Below the pieces are notes generated by a model. That model did no database searches, was not told where the DNA came from, and saw only the letters and a program-made list of their open reading frames with translations. This document shows, piece by piece, positions 58,836 through 64,000 of a stretch of 64,000 nt of DNA. Each line of letters opens with the position of its first letter. The stretch's first letter is position 1. The position numbers and the translations under genes are program-made. The stretch is from NCBI RefSeq assembly GCF_009833125.1, contig NZ_QRCC01000001.1, forward strand, positions 124,001 to 188,000, read 5' to 3'. This DNA comes from Nitrosomonas sp. HPC101. GTDB lineage: Bacteria; Pseudomonadota; Gammaproteobacteria; Burkholderiales; Nitrosomonadaceae.

Positions 58836-60101
58836 TTATCCCTTCATGGCTTTATGAACCGGCAGCATGACGACATTGTTCAGTAGCGATGCCAGATAAT
58901 CACTCCACCACTGCATCATTTTCCTTCGTTCCGGCAAATGTTGTGCATAGTTATACGCAGCCGATACGCTGTTACGTTCAGCATGGGCAAGCTGGCGTTC
59001 AATTACGTCATGCGGCCATCCATTTTCATGCAACAGGGTAGATGCCATGCTGCGGAAGCCATGGCCGGTCATTTCTTCCTTGCTGTAGCCAAGCCTGCGT
59101 AAGGCGGCATTGATTGTATTTTCACTCATGGGGCGGCCACCCGCTCTCAGGCTGGGAAATACATACTTGCCGCTGCCTGTTAACGGTTTGATTGTCAGCA
59201 ATATCTCAATCGCCTGATGTGACAATGGCACGATATGCGTATCTTTCATTTTCATCTTGTGGGCAGGGATCCGCCATTCAGCCTTATCCATAGCTATTTC
59301 TTGCCATTCCGCCTGGCGCAATTCGCCTGGACGAACAAATACCAGGGGGGCAAATTGCAAAGCACATTTAACAACGAGTGAACCGCTAAAACTCTGGATT
59401 GCACGTAACAGCTCGGTGACTTTTTTGGGATCGGTAACGCTGGGATGGTGTTTGGCTTTAATGGGGGGCAATGCTCCACGCAGATCAGCACATGGATCCC
59501 GGACAGCTCGACCGGTTGCCACGGCATAACGGAATATCTGGCCACAATTCTGCAAAGCACGATGTGCGGTGTCCAATGCTCCACGGCTTTCAATGCGTCT
59601 TGCCACCTTCAGTATATCCGGTGCATTGATTTCCTGAATCGGCCGGCTACCCACCCAGGGGAAGACATCACGCTCTAACCGCTCGATGATTCTTCCGCTG
59701 TGACTGGCTGACCAGCCTGGCTTGTGCTTTTTAAACCACTCCCGGGCAACTGCCTCAAAGCTATTGGCCTGTAATTCCCTGGAAGTCTGCCTGCTTTGTT
59801 TCCTGGCCTCGCCCGGATCAGTGCCATTGGACAACAGCTTTCTGGCCTCACCCAGACGTTCTCTTGCATCTGCCAGTGATACATCAGGATAAACCCCCAA
59901 GGCCAGCGTCTTCTCTTTCCCGTCATAGCGATACTTGAACCGCCAGTATTTGCTGCCGTTTGGCTGGATTAACAGGAATAAACCTTTCTCATCATAGAGC
60001 TTATAGGCCTTGTCCTGAGGCTTCGCTTTGCTGATAGCAACAGCACTGAGCAACTTCCTGGGGGTATTTTCCGGGGGTATATTTTTGCCTGTTTTATCCA
60101 T
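58836..60101 (-). CDS. int: P4-type tyrosine integrase
   Basis: About 421 residues. The ATG at 60101 is preferred because AGGA lies nine bases upstream; the frame is open to 60134. The N-terminal DUF4102 arm-binding domain (KLYDEKGLFLLIQPNGSKYW and LALGVYPDVSLADARERLGE) is followed by a SAM-like core-binding domain and the catalytic domain, with Arg in FVRPGELRQAEW, GHGFRSMASTLLHENGW and the late AERNSVSAAYNYA containing the catalytic tyrosine. It is adjacent to tRNA-Leu and should catalyse integration into its 3' part. Its 5' end contains sequence similar to the 24-bp arm repeat. Confidence 0.95.
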   Translation of the reverse strand: MDKTGKNIPPENTPRKLLSAVAISKAKPQDKAYKLYDEKGLFLLIQPNGSKYWRFKYRYDGKEKTLALGVYPDVSLADARERLGEARKLLSNGTDPGEARKQSRQTSRELQANSFEAVAREWFKKHKPGWSASHSGRIIERLERDVFPWVGSRPIQEINAPDILKVARRIESRGALDTAHRALQNCGQIFRYAVATGRAVRDPCADLRGALPPIKAKHHPSVTDPKKVTELLRAIQSFSGSLVVKCALQFAPLVFVRPGELRQAEWQEIAMDKAEWRIPAHKMKMKDTHIVPLSHQAIEILLTIKPLTGSGKYVFPSLRAGGRPMSENTINAALRRLGYSKEEMTGHGFRSMASTLLHENGWPHDVIERQLAHAERNSVSAAYNYAQHLPERRKMMQWWSDYLASLLNNVVMLPVHKAMKG

Positions 60102-60207
60102 ATTTTTTGATCCTGAACTGAACTCAAAACACAAAAACAGGGTAAAAATCCGCTTTTATGCGCAAAAGTCGGGCTGGCAGAACACCTGTTCCTGATGCGT
60201 CACTTTC

Positions 60208-60353
60208 CCTCCAAAAGTCGGGCCGCCCTACATTGTTTTTGCCTCAAAAAGATAAAGTTTGGCAGGTAAAATCCAGTATCCATGCGGGTTTCAGGACGAA
60301 TGCCCGACTTTCCCGACTTGCCCGACATTTCTGGGATAGGGTGGGGGGGTGAA
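60208..60353 (-). repeat. 146-bp inverted repeat with TCGGG iterons, right copy
   Basis: Reverse complement of 52317-52462 with three mismatches. A further AAAAGTCGGGC unit lies just outside at 60164-60174. It sits between the integrase start and the tRNA, so the two copies enclose all element genes. Confidence 0.9.
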
Positions 60354-60467
60354 GGAGGAAAGCAATCAATTAGTGTGAGCGCGCCCTACTTTCAAGAATT
60401 CAGACCCTTTTCCTCTATAAATATATAAATATATATCTCTCTGGGGGTACATTTTAATACGGTAAAG

Positions 60468-60491
60468 GATATACCCCCAAATGTACCCCCA
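60468..60491 (+). repeat. 24-bp direct repeat, right copy (candidate integrase arm site)
   Basis: Identical to 52032-52055. It is preceded by an inverted TGGGGGTACATT at 60442-60453, so several half-sites cluster 110-160 bp from the tRNA end, as expected for attR arm sites. Confidence 0.7.
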
Positions 60492-60603
60492 TTTTTCGGG
60501 GATTGGTGCGGATTCCGACGGACTGGTATGGATAAGGAAATCTGATGAAACCCTTGTATTTAAAGGGTTTGCGGACAACTATGGACTGGCAAATAGAGGC
60601 ATG

Positions 60604-60690
60604 TGGTGCCGGGAGGGGGAATCGAACCCCCATGATGTTACCATCGCGGGATTTTGAGTCCCGTGCGTCTACCAATTCCGCCATCCCGGC
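60604..60690 (-). tRNA. tRNA-Leu (anticodon CAA)
   Basis: Minus-strand GCCGGGATGGCGGAATTGGT begins a class II tRNA of 87 nt with encoded CCA. Acceptor stem GCCGGGA/TCCCGGC, D-loop, anticodon loop CTCAAAA (anticodon CAA, leucine), a long variable arm and T-arm GGGGGTTCGATTCCCCC all fold. The 3' end borders the integrated element. Confidence 0.97.
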
Positions 60691-60713
60691 TTTAGAGTTG
60701 TGACAGGAACGCA

Positions 60714-60741
60714 ATTATACCGAAATCGCCCTGCACGGCAA
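60714..60741 (-). promoter_or_regulatory. Promoter of tRNA-Leu
   Basis: On the minus strand TTGCCG and a perfect TATAAT are separated by 16 bases; the TATAAT ends 23 bases before the tRNA 5' end. Confidence 0.7.
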
Positions 60742-61256
60742 CCAATACCAGACTTCACTATCCGAACCACACCAAAAACAGGAACAGGGTAAATACTGAG
60801 CCTGATGTAAGAACAATCAGAATTCAGCATTGACAAGCGCCTCTAAGCAGCTGAAGATGAATTCTAGCTGATGGAATCGCATCACAATGAACTGCTCCAG
60901 AACTTCAAGACAAACTGCTCTTCTTCAACCACCAGCAAAAAATCCTATTCTGGAGAACGACAACCTGGATGGATTTTTTGGTCAATACTTCAGGAGGAGG
61001 ATAATCTGTTTTAAACATCCATCCGGGCAACATGCAGCATAATACTGCTACTCGATTGCCTGGTTAAAACTTGCTTGAAGTGTCTTTGCAAACCGATCTG
61101 CGCTGCCATCGCCAACATTTATCGGAGGGTCCTCAGTGTGACTGAACAGACAGAGCAGTGAATTTCCAGGCTTGATTGGTATTTCGGATTAAAAACAGTT
61201 TCACGGCCAAGCACCACTGTTAATAATTTTATACATACAGAAGTTTTCAGAATTTC
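60742..61256. other. Intergenic region before the (p)ppGpp synthetase gene
   Basis: About 515 bases without a supported gene; no frame with protein-like content and no clear RNA. It should hold the rsh promoter. Confidence 0.5.
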
Positions 61257-63425
61257 ATGTCAGAACCTATTTTGCATGACTTAAATGACTCCGTCGTTGT
61301 TATAACAGAAGCGGAGCTGCTTTTCGGTGAGGTATCCCAGTATCTCAAATCTGAAGATATGGCTTTACTCAAGAATGCTTATTTCTTCAGTCAAAAAGCG
61401 CATACAGGTCAATTCAGAAAATCCGGCGAGCCTTATATTTCTCATCCTGTTGCAGTCGCCAGGATACTGGCTGAACTACACCTGGATGCAGTAACACTCG
61501 CTGCGGCACTATTGCATGATGTGGTGGAAGATACCGGTATTCCGAAGGAAGAAATCAACAAACGATTCGGCTTTTCCGTGGCTGAGCTTGTAGATGGGGT
61601 TTCCAAACTTGCCCGGATAAGGTTCCAGACACAAGCAGACATGCAGGCGGAAAATTTCCGCAAAATGCTACTGGCCATGGCGCAAGATATCCGGGTGATA
61701 CTGATCAAGCTGGCCGATCGTCTGCACAATATGCGTACACTCGAGGTAATGTCGCAGGAAAAACGGCACCGCATTGCACGGGAAACTCTGGAAATCTATG
61801 CACCGATTGCACATCGCCTTGGCCTGGAAAATATATATCAAGAATTACAGGAACTGGGCTTTCGTTTTTCTTATCCGCTCCGCTACAAGGTCCTGCTCAA
61901 GGCAATCAAAGCTGCAAGGGGCAATCGTCGGGAAGTGGTTGGAAAAATCCTGGACGCAACCCGGCAAAGTTTGCAAGAAGCAAAGCTGAACGCCATGGTA
62001 ACCGGTCGCGAGAAACACTTGTACAGTATCTACAGAAAAATGGCAGAAAAACATCTGCGCTTCTCAGATGTGCTAGATATTTACGGTTTCCGGGTAGTCG
62101 TCAAAGATATTTCATCTTGTTATGTGGCTCTTGGGGCCCTTCACAGTCTGTACAAGCCGATCCCTGGAAAGTTTAAGGATTATATTGCCATCCCCAAACC
62201 GAACGGCTATCAATCACTACACAGCACATTGCTCGGGCCTTATGGATTGCCAATAGAAATTCAGATTCGCACCCATGAAATGCACCATATTGCCGAGGCG
62301 GGCGTTGCTTCACACTGGCTTTACAAGAGTAAAGGCAGCGACACGGCAATGGATGATTTGTACATGAAAGCCAATCAGTGGATGAAAAGCCTGCTGGAAA
62401 CCTTGAACGATTCATCCGATTCACTGGAATTTCTAGAACATCTCAAGGTTGATCTGTTTCCAGGAGAAATATATGTTTTTACCCCGCAAGGCAAAATATT
62501 AACGCTGCCACGAGGCGCTACCGTCGTGGATTTTGCTTATGCTGTGCATACTGACATCGGAAATTACTGCGTAGCCGCCAGAGTCAACGGTGAGATCACA
62601 CCACTTCGCACCCGCCTGAGAAGTGGAGATCGTGTGGAAATTATTACTGCACCTGCAGCCAAACCGAATCCTGTCTGGCTATCCTACGTTGCAACCGGCA
62701 GAGCACGCTCCAGTATTCGCTACTTTCTGAGAACCATTCAATATAACGAATCCGTCAAATTTGGGGAACGCCTGCTGAATCAGGCACTCTATTTCTTCGG
62801 CACAAATCCGGAGACAATAGGACCATTACAGTGGGAAAGGCTGATAAAAGAGAGCGGGGTTAAATCCAGAGAAGCACTCCTCGCAGATATTGCCTTGGGG
62901 AAGCAGCTTGCAGCGGTTATAGCCAAACGCCTCGTTACCCCATCGAGTGAATCCATATCGAATATTGACAACAACAACTCTATTACCATACTCGGAACAG
63001 AAGGAATGGCAGTCAAATTCGCTCGGTGTTGTTATCCCATTCCCGGGGATGGCATTGTCGGGTTGATCAAGAAAGATCGAGGTCTGGTGATCCATACACA
63101 AGATTGCTCTACGGTGACCCGGATTAAAGATCATAAAAATGTGGACAACCAGCTGGATGTCATTTGGGGAGTAGATATCGACAGAACATTTCCAGTCGGT
63201 ATATTCATGACGGTTGTAAATAAAAGTGGAGTGCTGGCCAGGGTAACAGCCGAGATTGCTCAAGCCGATTCAAATATTGATGATATAACGCTGGAAAACG
63301 ATAATGATTACACCACGATGCGCTTTATCCTGCAGGCCAGAGATCGCCAGCATCTTGCCCAGATTTTCCGCAGATTGAAGCATATTGGTGAAATAGTCAA
63401 AATGGGTCGCATCAGAAACCAGTAA
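61257..63425 (+). CDS. spoT: Bifunctional (p)ppGpp synthetase/hydrolase (RelA/SpoT family)
   Basis: This 722-residue protein controls the stringent-response alarmone. The HD hydrolase domain is intact (ISHPVAVARILAEL, ALLHDVVEDTG near residues 60-94). The synthetase domain has DVLDIYGFRVVV, IPKPNGYQSLHSTL and EIQIRTHEMHHIAEAG. A TGS domain follows near residues 405-465 (FTPQGKILTLPRGATVVDFA), with a CC-like FARCCYPIPGDGIVG and a C-terminal ACT domain. The intact HD box points to a bifunctional Rsh (SpoT) and not a RelA. The usual upstream gmk-rpoZ pair is absent here. Confidence 0.95.
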   Translation: MSEPILHDLNDSVVVITEAELLFGEVSQYLKSEDMALLKNAYFFSQKAHTGQFRKSGEPYISHPVAVARILAELHLDAVTLAAALLHDVVEDTGIPKEEINKRFGFSVAELVDGVSKLARIRFQTQADMQAENFRKMLLAMAQDIRVILIKLADRLHNMRTLEVMSQEKRHRIARETLEIYAPIAHRLGLENIYQELQELGFRFSYPLRYKVLLKAIKAARGNRREVVGKILDATRQSLQEAKLNAMVTGREKHLYSIYRKMAEKHLRFSDVLDIYGFRVVVKDISSCYVALGALHSLYKPIPGKFKDYIAIPKPNGYQSLHSTLLGPYGLPIEIQIRTHEMHHIAEAGVASHWLYKSKGSDTAMDDLYMKANQWMKSLLETLNDSSDSLEFLEHLKVDLFPGEIYVFTPQGKILTLPRGATVVDFAYAVHTDIGNYCVAARVNGEITPLRTRLRSGDRVEIITAPAAKPNPVWLSYVATGRARSSIRYFLRTIQYNESVKFGERLLNQALYFFGTNPETIGPLQWERLIKESGVKSREALLADIALGKQLAAVIAKRLVTPSSESISNIDNNNSITILGTEGMAVKFARCCYPIPGDGIVGLIKKDRGLVIHTQDCSTVTRIKDHKNVDNQLDVIWGVDIDRTFPVGIFMTVVNKSGVLARVTAEIAQADSNIDDITLENDNDYTTMRFILQARDRQHLAQIFRRLKHIGEIVKMGRIRNQ

Positions 63426-63469
63426 ATTAATTACTCGAAGAAGATGCGACGGAGTAGAGATTATTGGTG

Positions 63470-63937
63470 ATGTTTTATCTGGCAACCGACCAGGAAAATA
63501 ATCTGGCCAACATTGAAAAACAATACAAAAGTATTGCAGGAACACCCCTATCCGTTAATTTAGAACAAAAATATGCCTGATGGTTTAACGGAGAAGCTGC
63601 CAGCAGTCCGGTCATATTTGAAATTCAAGAGAAAATTACTGCGGAAGCACTGCCTGATAGCATGATTACTCAGCATAGCAACAACGCCCCAGGCAGCGTG
63701 CTGCTTGATTTTTCCAATATACAGGAAATTAATAACGACGAGCCCGGGAAGCTTGCAAAACTTTTTCCTCCATGACTCATAGCAGATACCAGGCTTGAGC
63801 TGAAACAAATAAACCGCTTCATCAACCACTTGCAAAACAAGGCAGAAACAAATACCGAAACACGCGCGATATGGGACATGCTGTTTGCTTCCGGAATAAC
63901 AGGGATACTTTTGAGGAAAAAGCAATCAGGCTTATAG
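63470..63937 (+). pseudogene. Open frame interrupted by two in-frame TGA codons
   Basis: A continuous frame from ATG 63470 to TAG 63935-63937 would give 155 codons. TGA at 63578-63580 and 63773-63775 break it; no frameshift occurs. The middle segment reads as protein (SSPVIFEIQEKITAEALPDS, SVLLDFSNIQEINNDEPGKL), as does the last (RLELKQINRFINHLQNKAET). I recognise no family. Both stops are one base from TGG, so two point mutations are the simplest explanation; readthrough is not excluded. Confidence 0.5.
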
Positions 63938-64000
63938 TTCTTTATGGAATATCACCACCCTCCTGGGAATGAGGGCTGCTATGACTACCGGGCTTTCCTT

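Larger units (their letters stand above)
50853..60604. mobile_element. P4-like satellite/integrative element inserted at tRNA-Leu(CAA), with older remnants at its left end
   Basis: The right end is the 3' end of the intact tRNA-Leu, directly followed by a tyrosine integrase gene. Genes 52655-60101 are all leftward: integrase, HTH protein, unknowns, AlpA, primase-helicase. The left limit is uncertain: it could be the decayed tRNA copy at 50853 or a point near 51900-52030 just outside the 24-bp arm repeat. The stretch 50853-51943 is degraded (integrase tails, IS3 piece). No capsid, terminase or conjugation gene is present, so mobility would need a helper. Confidence 0.75.

Noticed and set aside
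63938..64000. Start of another gene at the right edge (ATG at 63944)
   Set aside because: Only 19 codons lie in the window and no motif or ribosome site supports it.

Overview
The window looks like a chromosome segment of a betaproteobacterium. The core gene neighbourhoods (aroQ-accB-accC-prmA-zinc-ribbon protein; hisCBHAFIE-hinT-tatABC; tsaB-rimI-family 4 uracil-DNA glycosylase; a metK-ahcY-metF set carrying an S-adenosylhomocysteine riboswitch) are typical of that class. By eye the base composition is close to 50% GC, except for a GC-richer block at the left edge. A Nitrosomonas-like organism is my best guess, but no diagnostic nitrification gene lies in the window.

Layout. 1-2126 is the edge of a GC-rich accessory block (SNF2-type helicase plus an excisionase-like HTH protein). 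2127-2881 is non-genic, with a palindrome and a MITE-like inverted-repeat element that ends at the stop of the next gene. 2882-4807 is a cytochrome c/FTR1 iron permease with a candidate Fur box. 4969-7977 is a leftward housekeeping run (udg, rimI, tsaB, thpR, ispF), followed by ackA. 9574-17331 is a potassium-transport kdp locus in the unusual order F-x-A-C-B-D-E; it appears broken twice (a frameshift in kdpA and a kdpE cut to 46 codons). 18955-25569 is a nonulosonic-acid/surface-carbohydrate cluster centred on a CBS-NeuB-SAF-TIM-barrel fusion. 25836-29499 is the methyl cycle (metK, SAH riboswitch, ahcY, terminator, metF). 29797-39498 holds cell-wall, fatty-acid, shikimate, thiamine and isoprenoid genes. 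39538-46422 is hisCBHAFIE-hinT-tatABC. 46568-49940 is a cobalamin-riboswitch-controlled uptake set (btuB, btuM, cobO).

50700-60690 is an integration hotspot at a tRNA-Leu(CAA). It carries two integrase tails, an IS3-family remnant and a decayed 62-bp copy of the 3' part of the tRNA on the left. An intact P4-like satellite element fills the rest: tyrosine integrase, AlpA regulator, small unknown proteins and a 965-aa TOPRIM/DUF927 primase-helicase. This replicon is bracketed by a 146-bp inverted repeat (3 mismatches) containing TCGGG iterons, and by a 24-bp exact direct repeat that may hold integrase arm sites. I see no capsid, packaging, toxin or defence gene in it. The window ends with a bifunctional (p)ppGpp synthetase/hydrolase and an open frame interrupted by two in-frame TGA codons.

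Limits: every family assignment was made by reading motifs, without database searches. Pseudogene calls in homopolymers could reflect sequencing error.
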